From the NCBI GenBank assembly GCA_037044905.1, contig JBAOKB010000169.1, positions 1-64,000 on the forward strand: 64,000 nucleotides of DNA. Direction: 5' to 3'. Source of the stretch: Hortaea werneckii. Lineage: Eukaryota > Ascomycota > Dothideomycetes > Mycosphaerellales > Teratosphaeriaceae. The translations under genes and the position numbers were made by a program. Every line of letters begins with the position of its first letter. The first letter of the stretch is position 1. Positions 43,344 to 55,337 of this stretch are shown piece after piece. The notes beneath the pieces were generated by a model. The model was given only the letters and a program-made list of their open reading frames with translations. It was not told the DNA's origin and did not search any database.

Positions 43344-45353
43344 ATGGCAGACCTCTTCCGCGATGCGCCTATAGGGCAAATCATCCGCTACGTGACGGGT
43401 AACAGGGTGCTTCAGTATCCCGAAGAAAGACCCGACTTCCAATGTCCTCACGGCTACATGGTCAATGAAAAGACTGAGACAAGGACACAACCTACCTTAA
43501 GCCCAATTTCGACTCCTTCCGCGGACGACAGACAAGATAGTGTGGACCCCGAGAAAGCCGGTCTCGAGCCCAGCGAGCCCATCGTGCATGTCACCGATCG
43601 ACCGAATGACGATCCTCAGATCCCCAGTGCAGACCGCCCAGCCTTAGAACGAATGGAAACCTCCCACTCCGGCTTCAGCCACATTGGAATGGAAAAGACC
43701 ACCACAAATCCCACCTGCAACCCCCTCTCCCGCACCACCACCCGCGAAGCCCTCTCCCGGGCCCACACGCGCGCCGACCTCGAGAACGCCTTCGCCACCG
43801 CCGCCGCCGCCACAGTGACAAGAACCCCAACAACCAACGCCATAGCACCCATCCCCTCGCATCCCGTCCTGCCCCAACGCACGGCCGAAGGCCACATCCT
43901 CGTCGACTGGTACACGACGACGGATCCCTCGAACCCCCAAAACTGGTCCCTCGCAAAGAAATCCCTCGTAAGCCTCCAGATCTGTCTCTACACCCTAGCC
44001 GTGTACATGGGATCCGCGATCTACACGCCGGCGATCGGGGGCGTGATGGCCGAATTCCATGTAGGGGAAGAAACGGCACTACTAGGACTCTCGCTGTATG
44101 TGCTCGCGTACGGCATCGGACCCTTGATCTTCTCGCCTTTGAGCGAGATCCCGCGCGTGGGGAGGAATCCGGCGTATATGGTGACGATGGGGATCTTTGT
44201 CATCCTGCTCGTGCCGAGCGGGGTAGTAGACAGTTTCGCGGGACTGATGGGGTTGCGGTTCCTGCAGGGGTTCTTTGGGAGTCCGTGTTTGGCGACGGGG
44301 GGCGCGTCGTTGCAGGATTTGTTTTCGCTGGTGAAATTGCCGTATGTGCTGTGTCTGTGGGCGTTTGCGGCGACGGCGGCGCCGGCGTTGGGGCCCTTGA
44401 TCGCCGGGTTTAGTGTGACGGTGGAAGGGTGGCGGTGGGCGATGTGGGAGCTTTTGTGGTTGGCCGGGCCGATTTTTGTGGTCATGTTGTTGTTTTTGCC
44501 GGAGACTTCGGCGGCGAATATTTTGCTGAGGCGGGCGGAACGGTTGCGGAAGTTGACGGGGGATCAGAGGTTGATGGCGCAGAGTGAGATTGATCAGGCG
44601 AATCTGAGGCCGAGGGATGTCGTTTTTGAGGCGCTGGTGAGACCTATGCAGATGATTGTGGTGAGTTGGAATATTTCCGTGGAGTCTTGGGACGGGTCGC
44701 TAATGATTGAGCAGATGGACCCGGCGATTGGCTTCACAGCAGGATACGTCGCCCTCTGCTATGGCATCTACTACTCCTTTTTCGAGGCCTTCCCGCTTGT
44801 CTATATCGACCGATACGGATTCAACCTTGGACAGATGGGTCTTACCTTCCTCTCCATCATCGTCGGCGTGGTCCTCTCGATCGCCATTTACTACGCTTAC
44901 CTCTACAAGATTGTCGAACCGGAGATTCGAAAGTTTGGCTTAGGCGCCCCCGAAAGAAGATTGCTCCCGGCTATCCCGGCCTCGTTGTTGATGCCAGTCG
45001 GTCTGTTCATCTTCGGCTGGACTGGCTCGGTCGGACACGTTCACTGGATTGTCAGCGTCATCGGCATTGGAATCTTCACCATGGGGGTGTTTGTGCTCAT
45101 GCAGTGTATCTTTGTGTACCTGCCGTTGGTGTACCCGCAATATGCCGCGAGTTTATTTGCCGGCAACGACTTCGCGCGAAGTACCTTGGCGTTTGCCGCG
45201 GTCATGTTCAGCCGACCCATGTACATTGGCATGGGCGTGGGTCCTGCTACGAGTCTACTGGGAGGATTGACAGCAGCGTGCGTTGGTGGTATCTTGGTGT
45301 TGTACCTGTATGGCGACAAGCTACGGGCGCGGAGCAAGTTTTCGGCGAAGTAG
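43344..45353 (+). CDS. MFS drug/polyamine-type transporter (DHA1 family)
   Basis: Two exons, 43344-44660 and 44715-45353, 651 residues. A polar N-terminal region of about 190 residues (Pro/Thr/Ser-rich) precedes the first of 12 predicted helices. DHA1 motifs visible: DWYTTTDPSNPQNWS before TM1, LYVLAYGIGPLIFSPLSEIPRVGRNP (motif A), GLRFLQGFFGSPCLATGGAS, and GPLIAGF (motif C). It should export a drug or polyamine by proton antiport at the plasma membrane. The 54-nt intron (GTGAGT...GAGCAG) is in frame and stop-free; removing it restores the typical RPMQMIVMDPAIGFT join. The start gives a long leader; a later Met is possible. Confidence 0.9.
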   Translation: MADLFRDAPIGQIIRYVTGNRVLQYPEERPDFQCPHGYMVNEKTETRTQPTLSPISTPSADDRQDSVDPEKAGLEPSEPIVHVTDRPNDDPQIPSADRPALERMETSHSGFSHIGMEKTTTNPTCNPLSRTTTREALSRAHTRADLENAFATAAAATVTRTPTTNAIAPIPSHPVLPQRTAEGHILVDWYTTTDPSNPQNWSLAKKSLVSLQICLYTLAVYMGSAIYTPAIGGVMAEFHVGEETALLGLSLYVLAYGIGPLIFSPLSEIPRVGRNPAYMVTMGIFVILLVPSGVVDSFAGLMGLRFLQGFFGSPCLATGGASLQDLFSLVKLPYVLCLWAFAATAAPALGPLIAGFSVTVEGWRWAMWELLWLAGPIFVVMLLFLPETSAANILLRRAERLRKLTGDQRLMAQSEIDQANLRPRDVVFEALVRPMQMIVVSWNISVESWDGSLMIEQMDPAIGFTAGYVALCYGIYYSFFEAFPLVYIDRYGFNLGQMGLTFLSIIVGVVLSIAIYYAYLYKIVEPEIRKFGLGAPERRLLPAIPASLLMPVGLFIFGWTGSVGHVHWIVSVIGIGIFTMGVFVLMQCIFVYLPLVYPQYAASLFAGNDFARSTLAFAAVMFSRPMYIGMGVGPATSLLGGLTAACVGGILVLYLYGDKLRARSKFSAK

Positions 45354-46457
45354 TAGGATTCAAGCACGGTTTGATGGGACAATCTTCCACATGCGACGAG
45401 CGAACAATACTCGATGGGGACGGTTGTTTCTATTAGCCTTTGCGGGGCGTGTGGATATTCTCACGGTTTTTAATAGAATACATGACCAACGTCGCCAGCA
45501 GACGTTAGGTGGGTTCCATGATGAGAACATGCCTCGTTTCAACCATGAAACACTGAAGACGTTGCTGGCTTCCCGGACCATGGCCGTTTCGCGAATTCAT
45601 GCGGACTTATCCAGCCGGTGTCCTCGCCGTGCTTCATCTCGCGTTCCAGGTGCTGATCAGCGGAGGCGTGTGGGAATAGAGGTGCTCCAAGGTGAAGATG
45701 AGGATGGTACTACGTACTATGTAGACATACTAAGGTACAGTAGAAACCTGGAAAGAAGGCTTGTCTTGAGGCTTAGTCCCTGCGCTGGGTGTGGCTACAT
45801 ACATAGTACCTACATAGTATGTAGTATTCGGGGCGGAGGGGGGAGGATAAACGCGACGCTAAAGAGGGTGCCGGCGCGCCGCTGCAGCAAAGAGGCGAGC
45901 TTCTGTGCTTACATTACTTCACGAGCGAGAGGAAATCTGGAGAAGTCGTGAAACGCGACGAGCCTCCCTCTTTCACTCCTGTTCTCCCTGTCTTTTCCAT
46001 ATCACCCCTCCCTGCGCGCACCCGGTTTGCGACGACCTGCCTGACTCCTCCATTCTTACCATACCTTGGAGAGACTGTGTACGCTTGCTCCTAACACTGT
46101 CCTTGCCGAGTCCGACCCGCTGGCCGAGCCGCACCACCGCGCCAGACCCTGTCCGCTTCCACCGGCTTATCCCTCCCCCCGCCCTCGCCGCCACCAATAT
46201 CCCACTTCACCGAGACGAGTCCCCGTCGCGCTGCCACCTCTGACTCCGCTGCAGAGAAGGCTTCGCAGACCCCGTTGGGCGCATGAGGGGCGCTGGAGTT
46301 GCTTTCGCATCGTCGGGCTGCATCACACCATACACCCTGCCCACCGTCGCTCACCTGCCCTGTTGCGACCGCCTTCTCTTGGCGCATCTGGGGAAACGAC
46401 ACGGGAGAGAGGGGATAGATTGGTAGACCCGGTCTCTGCACGCGGAGAGCCGCCAAC
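45354..46457. other. spacer upstream of CLA4, 1.1 kb
   Basis: Contains the 3' end of the MFS gene, inverted TACTATGTA/TACATAGTA elements at 45703-45735 and 45797-45830, and a C/T-rich leader before CLA4 (45960-46250), typical of fungal promoters. No gene called. Confidence 0.55.
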
Positions 46458-49261
46458 ATGGCCCAACCGAACTCGTGAGTCTGCCCGCCACCTTCGTGCT
46501 GATCGCGCCGCGAAAACCGCCCCAAGTGCATGCGCCAGGGCATCAGGCAGTCGTCCGCAGTGCATACCTCGCCTGCCGACAGCTTGCGCGAAACAGCTCC
46601 CAAGACCCGATGCGCTGACTCGACTGACGTCTCCAGACTCTACAGACCCGACCAATTCATGAACCCTGGCCCTGCACCGCGACCGCCAACTGACCGACCG
46701 AAAGTGAGCCTGACGCCGAATGTCCAGCAGACGCCCGGCAATCCGAACCTCATGCATTTCAACACCAGCTCCTCCTCGCTCAATCGTTCCGACACCGGCA
46801 GCAACGGCAGCAGCGGCGAGTTTACCGTCGTCAAGGATGGCTGGGCCAAGGTCAAAGAGGAGGGCGGCGGCTTCATGAAGGCCTTCTGGAGCGAACGCTT
46901 CCTGGTCTTGCGCGAGAAGCAGGTCGACTTCCTCAAGAATAACAACAGCAGCAAGACTTCGTTCACGATCCTGCTTCGCGACATCAACAATGTGACCCGC
47001 TCCGACAACTACCCAAACAGCGTCGAGCTGACCAAGGTGGATTCCAAGCAATGGATCCTAAAGTTCGATACGGATAACGAGGTCTACAGCTGGATGGATG
47101 CCATCTACGACCGCTGTCCGAGCATGGGTGGAGTATCACATCCCACGGGCTTCGCTCACCGAGTGCATGTGGGCTTTGACCCGGTCACTGGTGGCTTCGT
47201 TGGACTGCCAGTGGAATGGGAGCGCCTTCTGAAAGGCTCGGCTCTGACTAAGGATGACATGGCAAAGAATCCGCAGGCGGTTATGGAGGTTTTGCAATTC
47301 TACACCGACAAGCTTGCAGTCAGAGCCGATGATCCGAAGACATACCCGAGCCTCACACCGACACCGCCAGTCGAGGCGGGCAGGGAAAAGCAGCTCGGAT
47401 ACACAGCAGGGAACAGTGTGGCACCCCCACGACCCCAACCGCCGGGATTCCAGCGGCAAGACAGCTCTCAGAGCGCTCGAAGCGTAGGCACCAGTGGTTC
47501 ATATTCACGAGAGCAGACGCCAGACCGTTTTGGTGGGCCTAAGCGGGCAGACACTGCACCGCTGCAGCAAAGAGCAGTCGATGAGGAAAGAAGGCGAAGA
47601 GAGGTCGAAGACAGCAGACGGCGAGCCGAGTCAGAGCGCAGAAGGAACGAGGAGGAGTATGAGAGACGGCGCAGGCAAGAGCAGGAAGACAGGGAATACA
47701 ACGACTCCTTACCCAAGACCCGAACGCCTCTGGCGAAGCAAGAGATCGGCGGTTATGGCGGTGAATCCAGAGATGTCAGTCCAAGCCCGAATAACCAAAG
47801 GTACCAAGCGCAAAGACCAGCGCCACCGGCACCTACTCAGAGCAAGAGCGGGCAGCCTGGCAGCACAATGCCTATTCGCAACTTACAAGCATCACGGCCG
47901 GCGCCATCTCCACCAGGGCAGAACGGTGCCAAACCATCGCCGCAGAAGCAGCCGAGTGGAGCGTCACCACATGGACAGCAGTCGCGGCAGCCTCCGGCTA
48001 ATGGCCAGAGTCAGCAACATCCACTCACGCGCAAGCCGTCAGGAGCAGGATTCGCGTCCCAACAGGGTCCACCGGGCTCCAGCCAGCAACAGCAGGTCAA
48101 ACCACTGAATGTGCAGACCAAGCAGCCGACTGGTGCTCCGGCAAAGGATGCAGCCATTAAACAAGCCGAGGCGATGCTCACCAAGAAGCCGGAGCCAGCC
48201 GAGAAGCCCCAAAAGGAGGCGCGCATGTCTAGCATGACAGACGCTCAGGTAATGGACAGGCTTCGCAGTGTTGTATCCTTGAGCAATCCTCTCGAGAGCT
48301 ATAACAAGCAGAAGAAGATTGGTCAGGGTGCATCGGGAAGTGTGTATGTGGCTCGTATTCGCGAGAATGCGCCTTCGACTATGGCACAGAATTTGACTCG
48401 GCAGGACGGTCCGAGAGCGCAAGTGGCGATTAAGCAGATGGATCTGCGAAGCCAACCGAGGAAAGAGCTGATTGTGAACGAGATTATCGTCATGAAGGAG
48501 AGTAGGCATGACAATATCGTCAACTTCCTGGATGCTTTCCTGCAAGAAGAGACGTTCGAGCTGTGGGTGGTGATGGAGTTTATGGAAGGCGGCGCGTTGA
48601 CCGATATCATCGACAACAATGCCAGCATAAGCGAAGATCAGATTGCTACGATTTGCTACGAGGTAAGCCATACAATGCTGACACCGAGAAAGAAAAGTCA
48701 AAGAAAAGAAAGGCAAAATACTAACCAGACTCTCCCCCCCCCCAACAGACATGCAAAGGCCTCATGCACCTGCACGCCCAGAACATCATCCACCGGGACA
48801 TCAAATCCGACAACGTGCTCCTCTCGAGCCGGGGCGCGGTGAAAATCACCGACTTCGGCTTCTGCGCCAAACTGACGGAACAGCGCTCCAAACGCGCGAC
48901 TATGGTCGGCACTCCCTACTGGATGGCCCCCGAAGTCGTGAAACAGAAAGAGTACGGCTCCAAAGTCGACATCTGGTCCCTAGGCATCATGGCCATCGAA
49001 ATGATCGAGTCCGAACCCCCTTACCTCAACGAGGAACCGCTCAAAGCTCTCTACCTCATCGCCACGAACGGCACCCCACGACTCAAGAAGCCGGAGAAGT
49101 TGTCTAAGGAGCTGAAGGCTTTCCTGTCGGTGTGTTTGTGTGTGGATGTGAAGAGTCGCGCCACGGCGGAGGAGCTGGGGAGACATGAGTTCTTGCAGCA
49201 TGGGTGTAGTTTGCCGAGTTTGAGCGAGTTGTTGAGGTTTAGGCAGAAGGGGGGACATTAG
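46458..49261 (+). CDS. CLA4: p21-activated kinase Cla4 (PH-CRIB-kinase)
   Basis: Three exons: 46458-46474 (17 nt), 46637-48662, 48749-49261; 851 residues. The 17-nt exon (MAQPNS) and a 162-nt intron precede LYRPDQFMNPGPAPRPP. The PH domain (about 68-172; DGWAKVKEEGG...WMDAIYDRC) is followed by a CRIB motif (VSHPTGFAHRVHVGFDPVTGGFVGLP). A long Pro/Gln/Ser-rich linker comes next, then the kinase (about 555-830): IGQGASGSVYVA, HRDIKSDNVLL, DFGFCAKL, GTPYWMAPEVV. The PH domain distinguishes Cla4 from Ste20. It acts downstream of Cdc42/Rac in polarity, septation and hyphal growth at the plasma membrane. The kinase domain is split by the 86-nt intron after TICYE. Confidence 0.96.
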
Positions 49262-49544
49262 GGAGTTGAGAGCCAGTCGGGTGAGGAAAGGAGGAAAGGA
49301 GGGGAAAACGGTGGATGTTTCTTGATGAGCTGGGTTCGGAGGGTTCCTTTTCCCTCATAATCCGGCGGAGGACTAGGGCACGCAGATGCGGAATATGCGA
49401 AACGAAAAGTTTTGCTTTCGGCCGATTGACGGCGGCGGCGAAGGGAGGGGTGAGGGAAGAAAACGGAGAGAGCAAAAAGGGGGCTAGTTTCTTCTTCCAT
49501 TGTTTTTCGGAGGGGCGGGGGGGGCGCAGATACAAGATCGATTT

Positions 49545-49650
<106 letters not shown>

Positions 49651-49996
49651 CCTGTTTTGCCCCCTCCCACCCTTCCAGATCTCCCTGTCCCTTTTCCTTC
49701 CCTCTCTTCCTCCTTCGCTGCTGCTCTCGCCATCCCTTCCGCCCTCCCACTCTCCATAGGTATCTTACCAAGGCCAGTGTCATATGAGGTTGCTATGAGA
49801 AGGAGCGGGGCGAGGGGAGAAGAAGAACGAGATGATGAAGAGGGGGGGAGGGATAGGGAAGCAAAAGAAAAGAAGTGTGGGGGGTTTTCGTTTACGTGCA
49901 GTCATAATCGCTATATATAGATATCTCTCTGTCTCTCTCTTGTTTTACGGCCTCCTTTTTATTTTCGAACTTTTTTCTCTATCGCTTTCCCCCCCT

Positions 49997-49997
<1 letters not shown>

Positions 49998-50039
<42 letters not shown>
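49998..50039. repeat. poly-C run (C42)
   Basis: 42 consecutive C on the plus strand, preceded by CCCCCCCTT. Such runs are hard to sequence and assemble, so the exact length is uncertain. Confidence 0.9.
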
Positions 50040-50041
<2 letters not shown>

Positions 50042-50312
50042 CCCCACCCCCGCGGAGAACGGGCGTAAGGGAATCTGGGAGGTTCCCTTAGACTGAAGAA
50101 TTCAGATGCTCAAGGAAGAAACGGAAGAGACAAGGGGGAGAAAAAAGGGGGGAAAAAACAAAGAAGCCGGCGAAGGACCTAGGGGATCACGAACGACGAG
50201 GAGTTATGGACCGATCGAGATCTGGTGATGAGGCATCTCGATTTTATTGTTGGCTAGCACTATTATTACTCCCCCCACCAAAAATGCTCTCCTATAGAGG
50301 AAAAACGAGGAA

Positions 50313-51228
50313 TCAGCTTCGCGACTCCCATCGGAAATCCTGACGAGATAAGAATGGAAAAGAGAATAGAAAAGTGGCTTTCCATAGGCTGAGTAAGATG
50401 AGCGAAAGGGGAAAGGGAGGGGAGAAAGTTGGCGTCATCAACTTACTATGAATCGTTCCAGACCGCCTTCGAAGAGCTCGTTCGCGACCCCGATGCCGTC
50501 GGGATGCTCGATGGGACTTAGGGGGCTCTTGACTACGTATTCGACGTAGAGGGTTGCCCAGATTTGGTAGAGGACTGTGCGCATATTGCCGACCTTTCAT
50601 AACATATCATCAGCGATTGGATATTCGCTCGAGCGGTGACAGTGACAGGGGATCAGAGACTCTTCATTTTTTTTTTGGTGGTTCCAGAAGGAGATTACAT
50701 ACCCTTGTATCGGTGAGTAGGACGAATTTCAATTGCGTGGGCGTCTCGAAGTAGTGTAGCTTGTATTCGCCGGTGCGGTAGGAGAGGAAGGCGTCTTCTT
50801 CGCCGCCTAGTTGCCGTACCATACGGCGGAGGGAGAAGAGGGTGCCGAAGATTAATTTGGCCTGTTAATTGTGAGCAAGTTAGAATCCCCTGTCCCCATT
50901 GTCCAAGGAAGGTGAGTGGCAGTAGCATAGGTGGCGCCGCTTGAAGATCAATGCCACGAATGACGGGATGGATGGATGGTCGACTCACATCGTCTCTGTC
51001 CTTCATCGCCTTCTTAGTCGAGGCTGGAACATCGCCGTGTCCGAGAGCGGAGGACTTAGGGCGGTTGGATGGGGCATGCTTGTCCACCCAGCGTTTGGAG
51101 TAGATGCATTCGGCTTTGGGAAGAGATAGCTGTCAATTTTGGGTGTTTCCCCAAGTCACGTGGAAGGATCTCTCCCAAATGCTAGACTCACTATGTCTGT
51201 CGAAGATGAAAAAGGAGTAGACCGACAT
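50313..51228 (-). CDS. BET5: TRAPP complex core subunit Bet5 (TRAPPC1)
   Basis: Five exons: 51228-51192, 51113-50989, 50861-50703, 50593-50447, 50339-50313; 164 residues. The joined protein begins MSVYSFFIFDRHTECIYSKRW, the Bet5 start. A linker of about 25 residues (SSALGHGDVPASTKKAMKDRDD) precedes KLIFGTLFSLRRMVRQL, then SYRTGEYKLHYFETPTQLKFVLLTD and the C-terminal helix LYVEYVVKSPLSP...LFEGGLERFI. Bet5 is a longin-fold core subunit of TRAPP, the tethering complex and GEF for Ypt1 in ER-Golgi traffic. No exon is longer than 160 nt, so the gene cannot be seen as one ORF. The last exon (9 codons) is the least certain. Confidence 0.9.
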
Positions 51229-52095
51229 GGTGGTCGAGAGTGGAGCCCGTCAGGTGACGGGGGGACGTAGATGAAGTGAAGTTCGGCCGGCGCTCCTGCC
51301 CTACATCGGCGTCTCCGATCTAGACGCGTGTGGGGATGGCGAGGTGGATAGGGCAGATGATGATTATTGCATCGTGGTGGTGAGTCTCATTGGGGACGTG
51401 ATTGGTAGGCGTGTATGTCGTGGTTATCTCCAATCTGTGAGGGTTATGCAAGCGCAATCAATTTCATGAGAGTGGTCTTCGCCAGCCAAGTCAGGACCAA
51501 TGTCAGACGGGATGCGGCTTCACAGGCTTGGAAGGCAGGTCGATGTTCCAGGGCGCCTACGACATCCCGTTGGCTCGGCCGATTGACGCCAAGCTTCGAC
51601 GGAGCCACCGGCGGGCGGATAGGGCCAGTAGCGTGCGGCTAGCTCGGGATTGGCCCCTCCATTGGCGTCACGGCTCACGACTGAGCCACCGTCTGAACGG
51701 TTGGTCTGCCGTAGCGAGTTCGGGTGACGTACCGGGTGAACGACCGGGAGGGTCCCGCCTACCTGTCGCTGACTGCGAAGCCTGGAGGGTGGGAACCCGC
51801 TTGGAAGGGGCCCGGGAGTATCAGCAGACGGGCTAGGAAAGAGGTGCAGGGAAGAAGGAAAGTTTAAGAGAGGAAAGTGGGAAGCAAAGCAGGGCAACCT
51901 ACCTACTCAGGCCAACATTCAACCCGGGCTACTACTGTACCTACAGTATGTTAACCTAAGGCTGCTGGTCAGGCCTGAGGAACCCAAGAAAAACTTCTCG
52001 GATCATGTGAAACAACGTGGCGACCCATTGCACATCCCACCCATTGAGCGAGCATTGAGACCCAGGACAGCGAAGGCTGCAGCATCTTAGCCAGC
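51229..52095. promoter_or_regulatory. divergent spacer BET5 / CaMKK-like kinase
   Basis: About 870 bp. A short TACCTACAGTATG element lies near 51935-51950, 150 bp before the kinase ATG. Overlapping ORFs on both strands at 51520-51897 have no features of a gene. Confidence 0.45.
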
Positions 52096-54648
52096 ATGGC
52101 GGAGCAGTCGCAACAGCCTCCCGTCAAGCAGGCGACCGTGATTGCTCCGCAGCATCATGTCCATCCACGATCCCATAGCGGCGCTGAGGCCGCCGCTGGT
52201 ATTGTGCCCTCCCATGGCATCTCCATCAATCTGCCCGACAGCAGCGGCGGCTTGCACCCGAGCTCATCGCGGCCCCATCCCGTCAGGCACATGTCCGCCC
52301 CAGCCCCCATGTATCAGTCACCCATCCGACACCACAAGCGAGCGCCGAGCAAGAGCACCGAGGTGAAAACCACCCTCAATGCCCGAAGTCACTATGGAAG
52401 TTCCGACGACGACGGAGGAGCGGTCCATCGCATCAACCAATACATCATCAAGCAGGAGATTGGCCGGGGAAGCTTTGGCGCAGTGCACCTCGCCGCAGAC
52501 CAGTTCGGCAACGAGTACGCCGTGAAGGAGTTCTCCAAGTCGCGACTCCGGAAGCGCGCCCAATCGAACCTCCTCCGGAAGCCGAATCAGCAGGCGAGAC
52601 GATCGGGACATCTGGCGGCCGGACTGGGGTTTAACAGCCCTCTGCATCGGCATACGAGCTCTGATCGCATGAGCGCCGCAGAGAACAACAGTCTGGAGTT
52701 GATCAAGGAGGAGATCGCGATCATGAAAAAGTTAAATCACAACAATTTGGTGGCCCTGATAGAAGTTCTGGATGATCCGGATGAGGACAGTCTGTATATG
52801 GTCCTCGAGATGTGCAAAAAGGGCGTGGTAATGAAGGTCGGGCTCGAGGAGCGCGCGGAGCCCTACACGGCTGAAGCTTGTCGATGCTGGTTCCGCGACA
52901 TGATCTTGGGCATTGAGTATCTGCACGCGCAGGGCATCATCCATCGAGACATCAAGCCCGATAACTGCCTCATTACTGCCGACGATGTCCTAAAGATTGT
53001 CGACTTTGGCGTAAGTGAGATGTTTGAGAAGGAGTCGGAGATGCACGTCTCGAAGTCTGCTGGCAGCCCTGCGTTCATGCCTCCCGAACTCTGTGTGGCC
53101 AAGCATGGCCATGTGAGCGGTCGAGCGGCGGATATCTGGTCGATGGGCGTGACGCTTCATTGTCTTCGCTACGGCCACATCCCGTTCGAAAAACCAGGAA
53201 TGTTAGAACTGTATCAGTCTATCCGTGAGGACCCACTTCCTCTACAAGAGGAGCCTGATCCAAACTTCCGCGACCTCATGGCGCGTATCTTCGACAAGAA
53301 CCCACAGACGCGAATAACCATGAAGGAACTTCGCAACCATCCCTGGGTGACTAAAAACGGGACCGATCCTTTATTAAGCGCTGGGGAGAATTGCGCGGAT
53401 ATAATAGCGCCTCCAACGCAGTCGGAGATCGATCATGCAGTGACTGGGAACATGGGGCACCTGATGGTGGTCATGAAGGCTGTGAAGAAGTTCAAGAAAT
53501 TGCTTCTGAGAAGGCGGCAGGGATTTACGGACAGTTTGTTTGGAAACGATTCGAACAGGTTAGTTGCGCCTCCGCAATCTATTCGAAGAAATGACAAAGA
53601 CGACATCGAGAAGCCCGAAGGCAATGGCAATGCTCAGAACAATGAGGGTGCTAAGCAGGAGAGGAAGTCAGCCAGGACTGAAAGTGGTGCTGGAGCCCAA
53701 CGCTCAGCCAGGGAAAATAGAGAGGAAGCTGACGGCCGGTTACAAGCAGGAGGTCAAGGAAGGGATCCCAGGCAGGCTAGAAGTGCAGATAACCACGACA
53801 GGAAGCCCATGGATAGGATCCTGGTGACCGCCGGCGTCCATCGACCAATCGAAATCGACGACAACTTCCAAAAGCTGCCCCTGGAGATGGACAGGATGTC
53901 GGTCCGGCAGCCGGCCGAAGTCAACATTGGCGTCCGAGCTATGCGATTACCCGGCGAGACGGACGGCCGCTTCAAGCAGCGCATGGAGACGAACGCCCAC
54001 CGCGCGCCTAGCTGGCTCAACCCTGCAGCCTACTACAGCACGCACAACAGTCCCAGCAGCAGCGTCCTCCACACGCAAGACCAGTCCCAACCCTTCCCCC
54101 TCACCTCCGACCACGCCAAGGGCCACGCCCACGACCCGCTCGAAGACACCTTATTCCTCAGCATCGGCTCCAGCAGCGCCGACCCCCTCTCCGGGGGCGC
54201 CGACCTCGCGGATCTCCCCCAGCCAGACCCTCTATTCCCCGTCGTCAGCGAGTCCCCCTCCGCCGTCGACATGAATATCTACGAGCAGGCCTACCAGGAC
54301 GAGATGAAGCGGATCTTGGAACGGAGAGGGAGGCGCGACCAGTCGATCTATCTTACCCGGCGCGTCGAACACCGCGAGGATCTCAAGGCCCATGAGAATA
54401 TCATCGCCGCCCCGCATGATCATGCGCGCAGTGGGGTGGCCAAGTTGAGGGGGATGGCGGGACGTGGACGCGGACCGGGGGGTGGGTTGGCGGGGGTTTT
54501 GTTGCAGGCTAAGGAGAGGGCGAGGGAGGAGGGGGAGAGGGAGAGGGAGAGCGGGGCAGGGGTTGAGAAGGGAGGGAAGGAGGGGAGTGAGAGGGAGGAT
54601 GAGACGGTGGATCTGGAGAGGGATGTTAGTGCGGTGCGGCAAGCGTGA
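52096..54648 (+). CDS. Ser/Thr protein kinase, CaMKK/Sak1 type (upstream SNF1 kinase)
   Basis: Single exon, 850 residues. A His/Pro/Ser-rich leader precedes the kinase domain at about 112-420: IGRGSFGAVHLA, YAVKEFSKSRLRKR (with the basic insert typical of CaMKK), HRDIKPDNCLI, DFGVSEMF, SPAFMPPEL. VKKFKKLLLRRRQGF just after the domain resembles the regulatory segment. The long C-terminus is polar and poorly ordered, ending in Glu/Arg/Gly repeats. Relatives are yeast Sak1/Tos3/Elm1, S. pombe Ssp1 and the filamentous CmkC kinases, which phosphorylate the SNF1/AMPK activation loop. Which of these roles applies is inference. Confidence 0.9.
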   Translation: MAEQSQQPPVKQATVIAPQHHVHPRSHSGAEAAAGIVPSHGISINLPDSSGGLHPSSSRPHPVRHMSAPAPMYQSPIRHHKRAPSKSTEVKTTLNARSHYGSSDDDGGAVHRINQYIIKQEIGRGSFGAVHLAADQFGNEYAVKEFSKSRLRKRAQSNLLRKPNQQARRSGHLAAGLGFNSPLHRHTSSDRMSAAENNSLELIKEEIAIMKKLNHNNLVALIEVLDDPDEDSLYMVLEMCKKGVVMKVGLEERAEPYTAEACRCWFRDMILGIEYLHAQGIIHRDIKPDNCLITADDVLKIVDFGVSEMFEKESEMHVSKSAGSPAFMPPELCVAKHGHVSGRAADIWSMGVTLHCLRYGHIPFEKPGMLELYQSIREDPLPLQEEPDPNFRDLMARIFDKNPQTRITMKELRNHPWVTKNGTDPLLSAGENCADIIAPPTQSEIDHAVTGNMGHLMVVMKAVKKFKKLLLRRRQGFTDSLFGNDSNRLVAPPQSIRRNDKDDIEKPEGNGNAQNNEGAKQERKSARTESGAGAQRSARENREEADGRLQAGGQGRDPRQARSADNHDRKPMDRILVTAGVHRPIEIDDNFQKLPLEMDRMSVRQPAEVNIGVRAMRLPGETDGRFKQRMETNAHRAPSWLNPAAYYSTHNSPSSSVLHTQDQSQPFPLTSDHAKGHAHDPLEDTLFLSIGSSSADPLSGGADLADLPQPDPLFPVVSESPSAVDMNIYEQAYQDEMKRILERRGRRDQSIYLTRRVEHREDLKAHENIIAAPHDHARSGVAKLRGMAGRGRGPGGGLAGVLLQAKERAREEGERERESGAGVEKGGKEGSEREDETVDLERDVSAVRQA

Positions 54649-55337
54649 TATGAGAGAGAGAGATGGTATGATTTGGGATGGGCAGGCAATGGGTGCTGGT
54701 TGCCGTTGCTCCCTACACTGGCTTTTACACATTGGTTGTGGAAGGGACGATTTTGGGATTCTATGGGGGGTTATTAGCGAGGCGTTTTTTCATCACGTTC
54801 TGCCCCTTCACTTTCTTTCCATTGGTCTTTTCCTTAGCTTTTTTTTTTTTTTTTTCATTCTCTTTTACATGATTACGCTGTTCGGGGGAAGGAGATAGTT
54901 TCAAGTGAGACATGGGAACGTTGAGATCATTGAGTATGCATTCTTATGAACGAGGTTTGAAACATACGAACCCAACTAGGTTCTTTTTCTCTCTCTCTCT
55001 CTTTCTCTCCTATGCTTGGACTTTGCATTCATTCTGAGAAATGCTTGGATGATTGTGATAATGCTCTTGTAGTTCACGATCGCTTCAGGACGCATTGACT
55101 AGCTACGATGGTCGCGTAATCCCGTTCTTAACGTTGGTACATGCCTAGGTAGGTAGTAGTCTTTGCGAGGAGTGCATGTGCAGGTGGCCTGCCATCCAAT
55201 TCACACGCGCGCTCGGACCACCGCGTCATTGTGGCGATCCTGAAGGCTACCTAGGTACTATCTACATATCATCACTCTGGCATTAAGCATCCCTATCAAG
55301 ATCAAGAACTTTTATAGTCTTTCTTATAGAGTGAGCC
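54649..55337. other. intergenic region with CT tract and TAGGTA motifs
   Basis: About 690 bp. Contains a T run (about 54839-54855), a CT-rich stretch (54987-55010) and CCTAGGTAGGTAG / CTACCTAGGTAC elements at 55144-55262, upstream of the MGMT-like gene. No gene seen. Confidence 0.55.

Noticed and set aside
46530..48842. CLA4 start at 46530 with an extended N-terminus
   Set aside because: The residues before LYRPDQF are intron sequence; the GTGAGT donor at 46475 and the CTCCAG acceptor at 46636 join MAQPNS to LYRPDQF.
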